From NCBI GenBank assembly GCA_045603585.1, contig JAZUMK010000051.1, forward strand, positions 1-63,609: a stretch of 63,609 nucleotides of DNA, read 5' to 3'. The position numbers and the translations under genes are program-made. Of the stretch, positions 42,870-52,068 are shown in pieces. The stretch is from SFEL01 sp045603585 (GTDB lineage: Bacteria; Bacillota; Clostridia; Christensenellales; CAG-138). Under the pieces are notes generated by a model, which was not told the origin of the DNA, did not search any database, and saw only the letters and a list, made by a program, of their open reading frames with translations. Every line of letters begins with the position of its first letter. The stretch's first letter is position 1.

Positions 42870-43880
42870 TTAGAGTTCAACAGGCTTGCCGGTCTTGAGG
42901 GACTCGCGGCATGCGTCTATGACTCGAACCGCCTCAAGAGCGCGCTCGTTATCCACCACATAGGGCTTGCCGGTAAGAGTGCTGTTAACAAAGTGTTCGA
43001 TCTCTGCCTTCAGAGCACCCTGTATTTCGCCGTTGAATTCAGGCCAATAGGTAAGTTCGGGGAAATCTACAGGTGCATTGCCCTGATAAATCTCCAGACC
43101 GGGGGAATGAATGTCTATATAGCTTGCGCCCTTGGTGCCTACAACGTGTGCGCAGGCGATGAAGCCAAGGGAATCGCTGGGAAGTGACCAGCAAAGATGT
43201 ATGCAGGCTACGCAGCCGTTGTCAAAGGTTATGGTATTGAAGGTAGCATCGCCGGCGCCGCCGTACTGTGCGTTTACCTTACTTACGCCCTGAGCGTATA
43301 CCTTAACCACCTTTGCCTTGCCGGCGAAAGTGAGCATGGTTTCAAAATCATGTACACCCATATAGTGATACATGGAAACCGCGCCGTTGAGCCTCTGGGG
43401 TACGCCGTTGGTGGAGCTGCGCTTCAAGTACATGTTGGTGATCTCGCCAAAGTCGCCATTGGCTACCTTTTCGGCAACAGTCTGGTACTTAGGATCAAAC
43501 TTAAGTACCTGTCCGACCATCATGCGTACGCCGTTCTCCTTTGCCAGCTCCAGAATCTCTCTGCCCTCTTCTGCATTCTGAGCAATGGGCTTCTCGATCA
43601 GAAGAGTCTTCTTGGCCATAAGTACAGGACGAGCTGCTGCAAGATGATACTTTTCGGATACTGCGACGCTGCATGCATCAATGTCTTCACAGCGGAGCAT
43701 TTCCTCGGTATCATAGTAAGCTTTGCATCCCAGACGAGCGGCCAGGGCATCAGCCTGAGCCTTGTTCATATCGCATACGGCTACCAGCTCGGCATTGGGC
43801 AGCGCATCATAAACTCTTGCATGCTTTTCGCCAAAATACCCGCAGCCTATAACAGCGACTTTGAGAACCTTGTTATCCAT
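42870..43880 (-). CDS. Gfo/Idh/MocA-family oxidoreductase (canonical)
   Basis: A 336-residue dehydrogenase. The Rossmann loop GCGYFG (12-17), the acidic residue after strand 2 (VCDMN, suggesting NAD) and the catalytic Lys in IEKPIA are intact; a GVHDFE motif supplies a likely catalytic Asp/His. Unlike the second family member at 32736, its cofactor loop is normal, so the two probably have different roles. 30 bases downstream of the DUF5107 gene. Confidence 0.93.
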   Translation of the reverse strand: MDNKVLKVAVIGCGYFGEKHARVYDALPNAELVAVCDMNKAQADALAARLGCKAYYDTEEMLRCEDIDACSVAVSEKYHLAAARPVLMAKKTLLIEKPIAQNAEEGREILELAKENGVRMMVGQVLKFDPKYQTVAEKVANGDFGEITNMYLKRSSTNGVPQRLNGAVSMYHYMGVHDFETMLTFAGKAKVVKVYAQGVSKVNAQYGGAGDATFNTITFDNGCVACIHLCWSLPSDSLGFIACAHVVGTKGASYIDIHSPGLEIYQGNAPVDFPELTYWPEFNGEIQGALKAEIEHFVNSTLTGKPYVVDNERALEAVRVIDACRESLKTGKPVEL

Positions 43881-43910
43881 TTCTTTCCCTCCTGAAATTA
43901 TTGTCTTTCT

Positions 43911-45953
43911 TTATTTGACAAACATTCTGAAATCTATATGTCTGGGAGGAATGCAGTTTTTCTTTACGTATTCCTCGGCCTCCTGCTGAGTCATGGGATT
44001 TTCCTCCCGCTGCATCAGCTTGCGTACGTTGAATCTTTCATACAGGTCGGTCAGGGTGTTATCGCCTTCCCGTATGCATGCAATATCTCTGGTAAACAGC
44101 GCTTCTGCAAAATCAAAATGATCCAGTTCTACGCCCGCTACGCCCGCCTGCATTGTCAGCCTGTCCTGGCTCTTCATTTCGGTGGGCAGAGAATGATAGT
44201 AATCCCATGCTTCCTGGTAGTTTCCTACTGCGAGCAGGATATCCATCAGCTCCTCAGAGAATGCCTTGTCTATCTTGCCGTCCTCAATGGCGACTGCCTC
44301 CCGCATATACTGCAGGGCCTCCTCCATATTTCCGTTTGCCTTGGCATCATATGCAAGATTTCTCAGCGCAAAGGGGGATCTGCAATGTTCAAGGGACAGC
44401 TTCCACTGTTCCACGCCCTCTGCGCGCCTGCCCTGTTCATAGTACATAACGCCCAGATGCAGCCTTGACAGATAATGGTCTCCGCCGGGCTTGGTCAGGC
44501 TGTCTTCCAGCAGCTTGTTGAACTGCTCATCCACCATCCAGCTGGCAGGAGCGGTCTGAACGCCGGTTTCCGGCATAACGCCAGTGCGTACCAGAGCCAG
44601 CCATGGATACTGTTCATCGCACAGGGTGCTTTCGGGGAAGCACATGCTGGCGGGCACATCATGTCCCATCATAAGCTCCAGAGCTCCCCAGCCGTCGCCC
44701 ATGGAGATAATATCCTGAACGGCCAGATCTTCCTTTGCGGTAAAATCCGCATCCATTTTCAGCAGCTCATCACCGGCCAGTGCGCCGTGTACGTTTTTCT
44801 CTATGAAGCAGCGTGCCTCGGAATAATCATCTCCATATGCCTGCTTTATATCTTCCACCTGCACTTCGCCTATGGCCTGGGTAAATCTCCAACGGGAATT
44901 TGCGGGAATATCGATGGAGTTGAGCTGTGTGGGGGCCAAGCCCGCTTGCAGCTCAACGTAATTGCCCTCTTTCTCGTTTGCAAGGTATGTACACCAGCGC
45001 TGACCGCCTTCATGCCTTCCCCAGCAGAACATTTTGCGGAATCTGAGGGGCAAAGTAGAACGCTCAAAGAAGAGAGTGCCGTCTTCATATGCAGCTGCAC
45101 TCCAGCAGCCATCTACGTTTTCGGGATTCTGGAAGAAAAACTCGTTGGAATATGTTGCGTTATTGGGATAGGATGAATCTTTGCCGGGAAGGGTGGGCAG
45201 GATAGGCATCTTTGTGCGGCCGAACACCCTTATGGGATTGATATTGTTGCTTATGCTTTCCGGGTGGAGATAAAGTACGTCTTCTGTTCCGGAGAATACT
45301 CTGAGGCCCTCGGTTGCCCTTATGGCGATGTTGCTCCACCAGTACATGGACTGAGCCTGATCTTCCATGTTGAATATGTTTACATGTGCATATACGGTTT
45401 TTGCGCCATCAGGAAGATGAAAGTCTATCTGAACAAACAGCTTCTTCATCCTCTCAAACTGATACATGCGAAGGAACTCTTCCCCATCCCCTGCTGTCAT
45501 CTTTGCAAAGAATACGGGAGAATTGCTGTATACTACATGACCATACTGGGCGCAATTCCACTCGATACCGCCAGAAAACCATGCATTGCGGATGCCAAGG
45601 TTTGCAGGCTGATATACTGGATTGGTATAAAGTATTTCTTTTCCGGTGTTCTTATTCTTTAAAGACCAGAGACGGCCGCCCTGTTCAGGAAGGAATGTTG
45701 CAATCAGCTGCTCGTTTTCCAACACAGCAGTTTTCAGATATACGGTTTTCTTATCCCTGTCATACTTATCTATCATACGATAGGGCAGTACTCTGAATCC
45801 GGTATTGTCGCCAAGCCTGTATTCCTCTGATGGGAGGAGAGTTCCGTCACCCTTTGAAGGTTTGTCTTTTTCAGGGTCACGGAATACCGGCATAGGACAA
45901 TCGCCTTTTACTTTAGTGCCATGTATGGTCATAACGTCTAAATATGCCTTCAT
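43911..45953 (-). CDS. DUF5107 and TPR protein
   Basis: A 680-residue cytoplasmic protein. Residues about 35-370 match the DUF5107 domain, which has a galactose-mutarotase-like sandwich (FLPEQGGRLWSLKN...GIEWNCAQYGH). From about 480 on there are TPR helices (YLSRLHLGVMYYEQGRRAEGVEQW and AYDAKANGNMEEALQYMREA). Such proteins are common in gut-bacterial sugar loci; activity unproven, but carbohydrate binding or glycoside processing is likely. It is the first gene of the long minus-strand operon, with AAAGGA before the ATG. Confidence 0.87.
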   Translation of the reverse strand: MKAYLDVMTIHGTKVKGDCPMPVFRDPEKDKPSKGDGTLLPSEEYRLGDNTGFRVLPYRMIDKYDRDKKTVYLKTAVLENEQLIATFLPEQGGRLWSLKNKNTGKEILYTNPVYQPANLGIRNAWFSGGIEWNCAQYGHVVYSNSPVFFAKMTAGDGEEFLRMYQFERMKKLFVQIDFHLPDGAKTVYAHVNIFNMEDQAQSMYWWSNIAIRATEGLRVFSGTEDVLYLHPESISNNINPIRVFGRTKMPILPTLPGKDSSYPNNATYSNEFFFQNPENVDGCWSAAAYEDGTLFFERSTLPLRFRKMFCWGRHEGGQRWCTYLANEKEGNYVELQAGLAPTQLNSIDIPANSRWRFTQAIGEVQVEDIKQAYGDDYSEARCFIEKNVHGALAGDELLKMDADFTAKEDLAVQDIISMGDGWGALELMMGHDVPASMCFPESTLCDEQYPWLALVRTGVMPETGVQTAPASWMVDEQFNKLLEDSLTKPGGDHYLSRLHLGVMYYEQGRRAEGVEQWKLSLEHCRSPFALRNLAYDAKANGNMEEALQYMREAVAIEDGKIDKAFSEELMDILLAVGNYQEAWDYYHSLPTEMKSQDRLTMQAGVAGVELDHFDFAEALFTRDIACIREGDNTLTDLYERFNVRKLMQREENPMTQQEAEEYVKKNCIPPRHIDFRMFVK

Positions 45954-46059
45954 GCTGCTGTTCCTTTCATAATTTAGTTTTTAATTAATCTAAAACAGAA
46001 AAACGAGTGAAGAGATTATTTTTGCTTTATAAATATGTATATACAATTTGAGTGACTAA

Positions 46060-46065
46060 ATTATA
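46060..46065 (-). promoter_or_regulatory. Candidate -10 box of the sugar operon
   Basis: TATAAT on the minus strand about 105 bases before the DUF5107 gene, with no good -35 box, as expected for an activator-dependent promoter. Confidence 0.45.
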
Positions 46066-46102
46066 TCAACAACGTTTATTAAAAGATTTGTAAAACCCAA
46101 TT

Positions 46103-46118
46103 AAATATGTACATATTT
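46103..46118. promoter_or_regulatory. Palindromic operator candidate
   Basis: AAATATGTACATATTT is a perfect 16-bp palindrome 38 bases upstream of the candidate -10 box. Related half-sites AAATATGTATATAC (46031-46044) and GAATATGTACC (about 50178-50188, beside the divergent eda gene) hint at a regulator binding site shared by the island. Confidence 0.4.
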
Positions 46119-46225
46119 GAAGTATTATGCTTTTTAACAGGTCGTTTCACCCTGTTACCATAATCTTCCTTTTGTCTTCAAGTGCGTTTTTATTATTCTT
46201 TTCATCGAATCATATAAATCTTTAT

Positions 46226-46423
46226 TCAATAAACGATAAAAAACCGGCCTTGTAATTGCCGGCCGGAATAGTCCTGTTTTAAATATCCATCTATATCTTT
46301 TTTATTTAAAAAACTTTTGTTTCGAGCTTTTTCATAATATTTGCCGTGACTTGCTTTACTGTATTTCAATGTTCCTTCTGCTGGTTCCCCATATTTCAAA
46401 ACCGTGTTTTCATCCTGAGGTAT
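46226..46423 (-). pseudogene. Coding remnant of about 65 codons without a start codon
   Basis: An open frame on the minus strand reads IPQDENTVLKYGEPAEGTLK onward and ends at 46226. Its composition looks protein-like, but the first possible codon follows a stop and no ATG/GTG/TTG with a ribosome site is present. It may be the 3' end of a decayed gene. Family not recognised. Confidence 0.3.
46238..46265 (-). terminator. Terminator on the minus strand
   Basis: CCGGC-AATTACAAG-GCCGG followed by six T on the minus strand. It would end the transcript of the dehydrogenase gene at 46641-47768 and separate it from the sugar operon. Confidence 0.75.
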
Positions 46424-46469
46424 TCAGTTCAGCTCGCCCCATGATAATAAAAAAATATAAAAATAATCC

Positions 46470-46556
46470 CTCTTTAATAACAGAACGGTTTTATCTTTAT
46501 AAACTGATTTTTTCAATCAGCTCCTGATATCAATCTTCTGTTATGGGAAAAGAGGG
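46470..46556. repeat. Long imperfect inverted repeat
   Basis: CCCTCTTT-AATAACAGAA pairs with TTCTGTTAT-GGGAAAAGAGGG over about 85 bases, with an inner CTGATT/AATCAG hairpin. It sits 85 bases downstream of the dehydrogenase gene. Possible 3' untranslated structure; function unknown. Confidence 0.5.
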
Positions 46557-46640
46557 ATATAAAATGCATTAAAATGTATTTTTATGGTTTATGCTGCGAC
46601 ATTTCAGAGGTAATTTTATCCAAAATGAAAGCAACGGGGT

Positions 46641-47768
46641 TTATTGAATTTGGCTATTCATCAGCAGCTTTCTGCGCTTTCCGAAATCATCGGCCGCCAG
46701 CATAGCTTCGGTCAGCTTCTTTGCATTAAGGGGGGTTACCATTGACCTGAAGAATGAAACGGGGCTGTTTATGCAATATTCAGAGAAGGCATTCAGCTCA
46801 TCCCGGCTCTTGCCGCCGATTCCTATTTCATCCATTGTTACAGGCAGGCCTACCCTTATCATCCAGTCAACCACTCTCTTTATTTCACAAAGAGGGGTTA
46901 CATCATCCAGCATAAACTGGGATACCACGCCAAAGGCAACATTTTCGCCGTGATAATATGCTTGGTTTTCTTTGAAATATGGCAGGTTGTTTGCTATTGA
47001 ATGGGCAGCCGCTATTCCTCCGCTTTCTCCGCCTACGCCGGAATGAAGTACCATGGTTTCCACGACCCTGTCCACAAGGGGGGTTACCAGCTGCTGCTTT
47101 ACCTGATCTATGGCCTCTTCGCCGTCATCCAGCAGAATGTTATAGCAAAGCTCCGACATTACGCGGGTCGCCATGGTGGGAACGCAGCCGGACCTGTTTA
47201 CATCCGTACTTCTGGATGCATAGGCCATTTTTACTTCCAGATGGGTGGTTATTCCATCTCCCATTCCTGCAACAAACAGCCTGATGGGTGCTCTTACTAT
47301 TACGCCTGTATCCACCAGCAGAATATCCGGATTAAACGGCGCCACATATATGTCCGTCATTATGCCTTCGTCGTTATACCAGCCGGAAGTGGATGTCCAC
47401 GGGGCATCTGTGGCCGCAACGGTGGGCGCTATTATTACCGGCAGCTTCATCCATCCTGCCACGCCCTTTGCAGTATCCAGAACCTTGCCGCCGCCCAAAC
47501 CTACTATTACATCCGCTCCGCATTCCATGGCTTTTTTCTGTACTTGTTTTGCCTGAAATTCAGTACTTTCGCCTGCAAAAAGCCATTCATCATATGCTGC
47601 GCCAAATTTTTCAAGGGAAGCCGTTACCTGTTCAAATGTTGCTTTTCTGGCGCTTTTGCTCCATACCAACAGCGCCTTCTTTCCGCATAGCATAACATAG
47701 TGTCCCAAATCATCCAAGGCGCCGTCGCCCTGTATATACTTGCGAGGCATGACCATTCCGTATTTCAT
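46641..47768 (-). CDS. Iron-containing alcohol dehydrogenase, glycerol-dehydrogenase-like
   Basis: A 375-residue NAD-dependent dehydrogenase close to GldA. Motifs: GLGGGKVLDTAKGVA (nucleotide binding, about 93-107), PTVAATDAPWTS, and the metal ligands Asp in GMGDGITTH, His in AAHSIAN and His in YYHGENVAFG. It could reduce or oxidise a small polyol or hydroxyketone, or act on a sugar intermediate of this island. Part of a minus-strand unit with the aminotransferase and KDG kinase. Confidence 0.92.
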   Translation of the reverse strand: MKYGMVMPRKYIQGDGALDDLGHYVMLCGKKALLVWSKSARKATFEQVTASLEKFGAAYDEWLFAGESTEFQAKQVQKKAMECGADVIVGLGGGKVLDTAKGVAGWMKLPVIIAPTVAATDAPWTSTSGWYNDEGIMTDIYVAPFNPDILLVDTGVIVRAPIRLFVAGMGDGITTHLEVKMAYASRSTDVNRSGCVPTMATRVMSELCYNILLDDGEEAIDQVKQQLVTPLVDRVVETMVLHSGVGGESGGIAAAHSIANNLPYFKENQAYYHGENVAFGVVSQFMLDDVTPLCEIKRVVDWMIRVGLPVTMDEIGIGGKSRDELNAFSEYCINSPVSFFRSMVTPLNAKKLTEAMLAADDFGKRRKLLMNSQIQ

Positions 47769-47813
47769 CTTGTTTCCCCTTTCCGCGGTATTTTACATAT
47801 TCTGGATTATTGA

Positions 47814-48833
47814 TTATCTTCTTACTCTTCCTGAGCCGCCGCCCTTGACCAGATCCATAACTTCGCTTACGGTTGCCCTGCTGTAATCGCCGTATATGCT
47901 GTGCTTAAGACAGCTTGCGGCGGCAGCAAATTCTATTGCATCCTTTGGCGCAAAGTCAGAGGCCAGCGCATATATCAGGCTGCCTGCAAAGCAATCTCCT
48001 CCGCCCAGGCGATCCACTATATGCATACGGTATCTGGTAGAAAAATAGCTTTCCTTTCCATCGTATATCATTCCGCCCCATTCGTTATCGTCGGCAGAAA
48101 TGGAGGTTCTCAAGGAAATGGCCACGTATTTAAAGCCAAACCGCTCCACCAGCTTTGCTGCAACATTCTTATACCCTTCCATGGACAGCTTTCCTGATTC
48201 AACGTCGGTATCAGCCGCCCGGATACCCAGAACCTTGTCCGCATCCTCCTCGTTGGCAATACATACATCCACATACTGCATGTAATCTGTCATAGTCTCT
48301 CGCGCCTGCTCTGGTGTCCACAGTTTTTTTCTGTAATTCAAATCGCAGCTGACCGTTATTCCTCTCTTTTTTGCCTCCACCAGACAATTGCGGGTCACCA
48401 TTCGCATATTCATGCTGAGGGCAGGGGTTATACCGGTTATATGCAGCCAGTTTATATCCCTGAAGATGCTTTCCCAATCATAATCCGAAAGATTGGATGT
48501 GGCGATTGCGGAATTTTCCCTGTCGTATATTACCTGAGTGGGTCGCTGGGAAGCGCCTTTTTCCATATAATATATGCCTATGCGATTTCCGCGGTATATG
48601 ATTTTACTCGTATCTACCCCAAAGGAGCGCAGTTCTTTTACAGCTGCTTTTCCTATTGCATTATCCGGAAGGCATGTTAAATACGCCGCATCCATTCCAA
48701 AGTTTGCCAACGCAACCGCCACATTGGCTTCTCCTCCGCCAAAGGTAGCTCTCATCTTTTCCGTCTGCAGTAGCCTGTAACCATCCTCAGGGGTAAACCG
48801 CAGCATCAGCTCTCCAAATGTCAATACTTTCAT
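47814..48833 (-). CDS. kdgK: PfkB-family kinase, probably 2-keto-3-deoxygluconate kinase
   Basis: A 339-residue sugar kinase. The N-terminal GGGEANVAVALANFG and the C-terminal DRLGGGDCFAGSLIYAL (catalytic Asp, anion hole) are PfkB signatures, and the overall pattern is that of KDG kinases. It would make KDPG, the substrate of the aldolase encoded at 50312. The two genes flank the aminotransferase and point to a 2-keto-3-deoxy sugar acid route. Confidence 0.88.
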   Translation of the reverse strand: MKVLTFGELMLRFTPEDGYRLLQTEKMRATFGGGEANVAVALANFGMDAAYLTCLPDNAIGKAAVKELRSFGVDTSKIIYRGNRIGIYYMEKGASQRPTQVIYDRENSAIATSNLSDYDWESIFRDINWLHITGITPALSMNMRMVTRNCLVEAKKRGITVSCDLNYRKKLWTPEQARETMTDYMQYVDVCIANEEDADKVLGIRAADTDVESGKLSMEGYKNVAAKLVERFGFKYVAISLRTSISADDNEWGGMIYDGKESYFSTRYRMHIVDRLGGGDCFAGSLIYALASDFAPKDAIEFAAAASCLKHSIYGDYSRATVSEVMDLVKGGGSGRVRR

Positions 48834-48869
48834 CCTGCACCTCCTGCGTTTGCTCTTTTCTGCAAATTA

Positions 48870-50027
48870 TCAGCGCTTGCTCATGTAATCCTTTATACGT
48901 CTGATTCCCTCAGTTATGTTTTCTTCGGATGTGGCATATGTGAAGCGGATAAATCCCTCGCCCGCATCGCCAAAGCCGGATCCCGGCACAGTAACAACGC
49001 CTGTCTTTTCAAGCAGATCCGTACAGAAATCCATAGACGTCATGCCGGTTTCCTTTATGTTTGCAAATACATAGAAAGCTCCGCCCGGCACAACGCATGA
49101 CATTCCGGGAATTTCGTTATTGATTCCGCTGCAAAGAATATCCCTGCGGCGTTTGTATATATCGCGCATACGGTTTATTTCGTTATCGCAGTCCTTCAAA
49201 ACTTCGGCTACTGCCAGTTGGCTTGGTGCAGGCAAACAGGAGGCTCCGTTTTCGTGGAGCTTTGTCATATTCAAAATAATATTGGGAGAAGCTATGGCGT
49301 ATCCCAGTCTCCAGCCCGTCATTGCCAGCATCTTTGAAAAGCTGTTTATGTATATGACCTTTTCCCCCAGTTCACTGCACGAAGTGATGCTGAAATAATC
49401 TCCGTCATATACCAATCGGCTGTATACTTCATCCGCTATTACATAAATATCATGATCGCCGATGATCTGCGCAACAGCACGCATTTTTTCCTCCCCTATC
49501 ACAACGCCGGTAGGATTGGATGGAGAATTAAGTATAATGCACTTTGTTTTGGAATTGATTGCCTTTTTTATATCGTCCGGGTCCGGAACAAATCCATTTT
49601 CCTCAAATGTGGGAATTATCTTTGCCACAGCTCCGCACATACCTATCTGCCCCATATAATTTGGCCATGCAGGAGTAACAACTATTACCTCGTCTCCGGG
49701 ATTTACCACGGTAAACAGCGCCATCTGTATTACTTCCGTGGCGCCGCAGCCTATCATGATCTGGTTTTCCCAGTTTGGCATCAAATTTCCGCTGTGATAT
49801 TCTGCTATTGCTTTTCGCAATTCAGGCACACCGCTGTTTGGCGTATAGTGGGTAAGTCCCTGCTGCCAATATTTGCACGCTGCGTCTATTATTGGCCTGG
49901 GGGTTATAAAGTCCGGCTCTCCGACGGTAAAGCTTATCCTGTCCGGAATAGTCAGCGCCTTGTTGAACATTTGCCTTATTACAGATCCCTGTTGTCCTTC
50001 GGCCAGATTTGAAAGTCTCATATGCAT
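48870..50027 (-). CDS. Class I/II PLP aminotransferase
   Basis: A 385-residue fold-type I aminotransferase. Lys232 in NSFSKMLAMTGWRLGY binds PLP; SPSNPTG (168-174), Asp199 and an Arg near the C-terminus (FIRFTYATS) are conserved. Sequence style is that of aspartate/aromatic aminotransferases. It is the first gene of the unit with kdgK and the dehydrogenase. Its role in a sugar island may be transamination of an amino-sugar-derived keto acid or pyruvate; inferred. Confidence 0.92.
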   Translation of the reverse strand: MHMRLSNLAEGQQGSVIRQMFNKALTIPDRISFTVGEPDFITPRPIIDAACKYWQQGLTHYTPNSGVPELRKAIAEYHSGNLMPNWENQIMIGCGATEVIQMALFTVVNPGDEVIVVTPAWPNYMGQIGMCGAVAKIIPTFEENGFVPDPDDIKKAINSKTKCIILNSPSNPTGVVIGEEKMRAVAQIIGDHDIYVIADEVYSRLVYDGDYFSITSCSELGEKVIYINSFSKMLAMTGWRLGYAIASPNIILNMTKLHENGASCLPAPSQLAVAEVLKDCDNEINRMRDIYKRRRDILCSGINNEIPGMSCVVPGGAFYVFANIKETGMTSMDFCTDLLEKTGVVTVPGSGFGDAGEGFIRFTYATSEENITEGIRRIKDYMSKR

Positions 50028-50311
50028 TACCTTCTTATTTTTATTAAATTTTAAATTGGTCGTAATTATAAGCGGATTTCAATTTTTTGAGACATGGATA
50101 CCAGAATTTTGTGTATTCTAACATAGCGTTTAAAGTTTATCAACTAAGATAATATATAGATATACAAAGATAACGCGAATATGTACCCCGCAGATTATTA
50201 TATGGTGTTACAATAAAAATACAGAGATTTGACCTGCAGTTTTTATACTCGTCCTTGTATTTTTATTTAAAAATAATATTATTCAATAAAATAAAATCCG
50301 GAGATGTATTT

Positions 50312-50971
50312 ATGAATATCAATCATGTTAAAAAGCAGCTGGAAGAAAAAAAGATAATAGCCATATACCGTCAGAAATACGGAGATACCCTAAGGAATAT
50401 CGCCAATGCGGTACGTAGCGGCGGTGTGCGCTTTATCGAGGTCACATTTGACCAGGCAGACCCCGATTGCATTTTAAAAACAGCTCAAGCTATAGAAATG
50501 CTGTGCCATGAATTTCCCGACATGCATATCGGTGCAGGCACTGTTATGAACTGTGCTCAGGTGGATGCTGCTGTCAATGCAGGAGCAAAATACATTATTT
50601 CTCCAAATACCGATATTGAAGTTATCAAATATACCAAGCAAAATGAACTTATTTCCATACCCGGCGCTATGACTCCCTCCGAAATAGCCTCTGCTTCAAA
50701 TGCAGGAGCCGATTATGTAAAGCTGTTCCCCTGCGCTTATTTGGGAGAAAAATATGTAAAGGATATAATGGCTCCTCTCAATCACGTTAAGCTTATAGCC
50801 ACGGGCGGCATTACTGTTCAGAACCTTCCTTCATTCCTTTCCCTTGGAATGGTTGGCGCAGGAATATCAGGGTCCCTGTCCGACAAAAATGCAATTTTAA
50901 ACGGCGACTGGAATGTTATAGAAGAAGCGGCAAGACAATTTTCCAATATTGCGGCTCTTTATAATAAATAA
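50312..50971 (+). CDS. eda: KDPG/KHG aldolase
   Basis: A 219-residue class I aldolase that splits 2-keto-3-deoxy-6-phosphogluconate to pyruvate and glyceraldehyde 3-phosphate. The Schiff-base Lys137 in YVKLFPC, Glu43 in FIEVTFD and Arg20 are at the expected places. The start at 50312 has GGAG about 8 bases upstream; the frame is open earlier but without a site. It is the only plus-strand gene of the island, divergent from the aminotransferase, so the 284-base gap between them probably holds shared control sites. Confidence 0.93.
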   Translation: MNINHVKKQLEEKKIIAIYRQKYGDTLRNIANAVRSGGVRFIEVTFDQADPDCILKTAQAIEMLCHEFPDMHIGAGTVMNCAQVDAAVNAGAKYIISPNTDIEVIKYTKQNELISIPGAMTPSEIASASNAGADYVKLFPCAYLGEKYVKDIMAPLNHVKLIATGGITVQNLPSFLSLGMVGAGISGSLSDKNAILNGDWNVIEEAARQFSNIAALYNK

Positions 50972-51060
50972 TACTTTATAAATAAAATTACCCCCGCTAT
51001 TGAACCGACCTCCGGGCAATAGATGGGGAAAAAAGTCCCTAATCGCAGGAATGCAAAAAA

Positions 51061-51552
51061 TTACATAAGCTGATGTCGTTTTTCAAGCGGCGTCAGTTTT
51101 GTTTTGAGTTGAATGCGCTCATTATTGTAGAAATAGATGTAATCGTCAATGAGCAGCATTGCTTCCTGAATGGAATTGGGCCTATGCCTGCGCAGGCATT
51201 CGGATTTCAATATTCCAAAGAAGTTTTCTGCCATAGCATTATCATAACAGTTTCCCCTCCTTGACATGGATGGCGTAATGCAATACGCTTGGTTAGGGAA
51301 ACCAATGTAATCCGAACCGCGGTTTTAGTGGCCATATGACACGACATAGCTGCGTCATCCTCAGTCAGAAGACAACCAGTATTCTTCCCTCGATCTTCCT
51401 TGCTCTGCCAATTCCCGGTCTTTTTCTGAATCAGTTCTTTTTAGATAGGCATAATATCCGCTTCGAGAAACTTCAAAAAATTCGCACAAAGCAGTTATCC
51501 GATACTGGTCTTGATATCTTTCAATTACGCGATACTTATACGATGATTTCAC
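51061..51552 (-). pseudogene. IS3-family transposase OrfB, internally deleted
   Basis: The N-terminal part (51361-51552) encodes KYRVIERYQDQYRITALCEF and the HTH_21-like start. The C-terminal part (51061-51267) encodes SRRGNCYDNAMAENFFGILK, the last acidic residue region of the DDE core. The two are joined by about 95 bases of unrelated sequence with a stop codon, and the first two catalytic Asp residues are lost. Confidence 0.88.
51301..51409. repeat. Segment shared in inverted orientation with 62-170
   Basis: See the entry at 62-170. Part of this segment is OrfB coding sequence and part is the foreign joining sequence, so the shared unit spans the junction. Confidence 0.75.
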
Positions 51553-51838
51553 CCCCTTCCAATTTCTTGAAGAAAAGACCTTAGCAGTTCATTTTCCATT
51601 TCCAGCTGCTCGATTTGCTTCTGATATTCATCTTCCGTTGAAAGTGGGTTCTTTCTCGGTCTGCCACGCTGTTTTTGAACAGTCAGCTGCTTTTTCTGTT
51701 TTTCCTATTCCGCTTTACCAGTTACTTTATCTGTTCCTGGCTATAATCCAATTCCTCGCCGATTTGTTTGTGCGTATATCCTGCTTCCTTCATTTCCGTT
51801 ACCTTTGGCAGTATTTCTTTCCAATAAAGCTTTTCCAT
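51549..51838 (-). pseudogene. IS3-family OrfA, frameshifted
   Basis: ATG at 51838 with GGAGG 8 bases upstream. It reads MEKLYWKEILPKVTEMKEAG with a helix-turn-helix, then meets TAA, while the rest (GRPRKNPLSTEDEYQKQIEQ leucine-zipper-like end) is in another frame. It overlaps the OrfB GTG start, as usual for translational coupling in this family. Confidence 0.85.
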
Positions 51839-52068
51839 ACATAAAACCTCCTGTCGCCTTTATCCTACGACAGGAGGTCTTTTTTCTCAATGTCCGTTTC
51901 CCGGGGTCCGGTTCAAAAAGGGGTGGTTGGGCGGGTATAGATATTTGACCTATTCACTCTTCACTATTACCCGTTGCCTGTTCCCGCCGTCTTCAGTCTT
52001 TTTTGCCTTTTGCCTCTTCCTGTGGTATCCTTTGAATAAGATAATTTTTCCTATGGAGGTATATATAT

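Larger units (their letters stand above)
51001..51915 (-). mobile_element. Decayed IS3-family insertion sequence
   Basis: The ends are imperfect inverted repeats: TGAACCGACCTCCGGGCAA on the left and, reading inward from 51915, TGAACCGGACCCCGGGAAA. Full IS3-family elements are about 1.2-1.5 kb; this one is 915 bases because most of the OrfB catalytic core is missing. OrfA is frameshifted. No target-site duplication was found. Clearly immobile. Confidence 0.88.
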
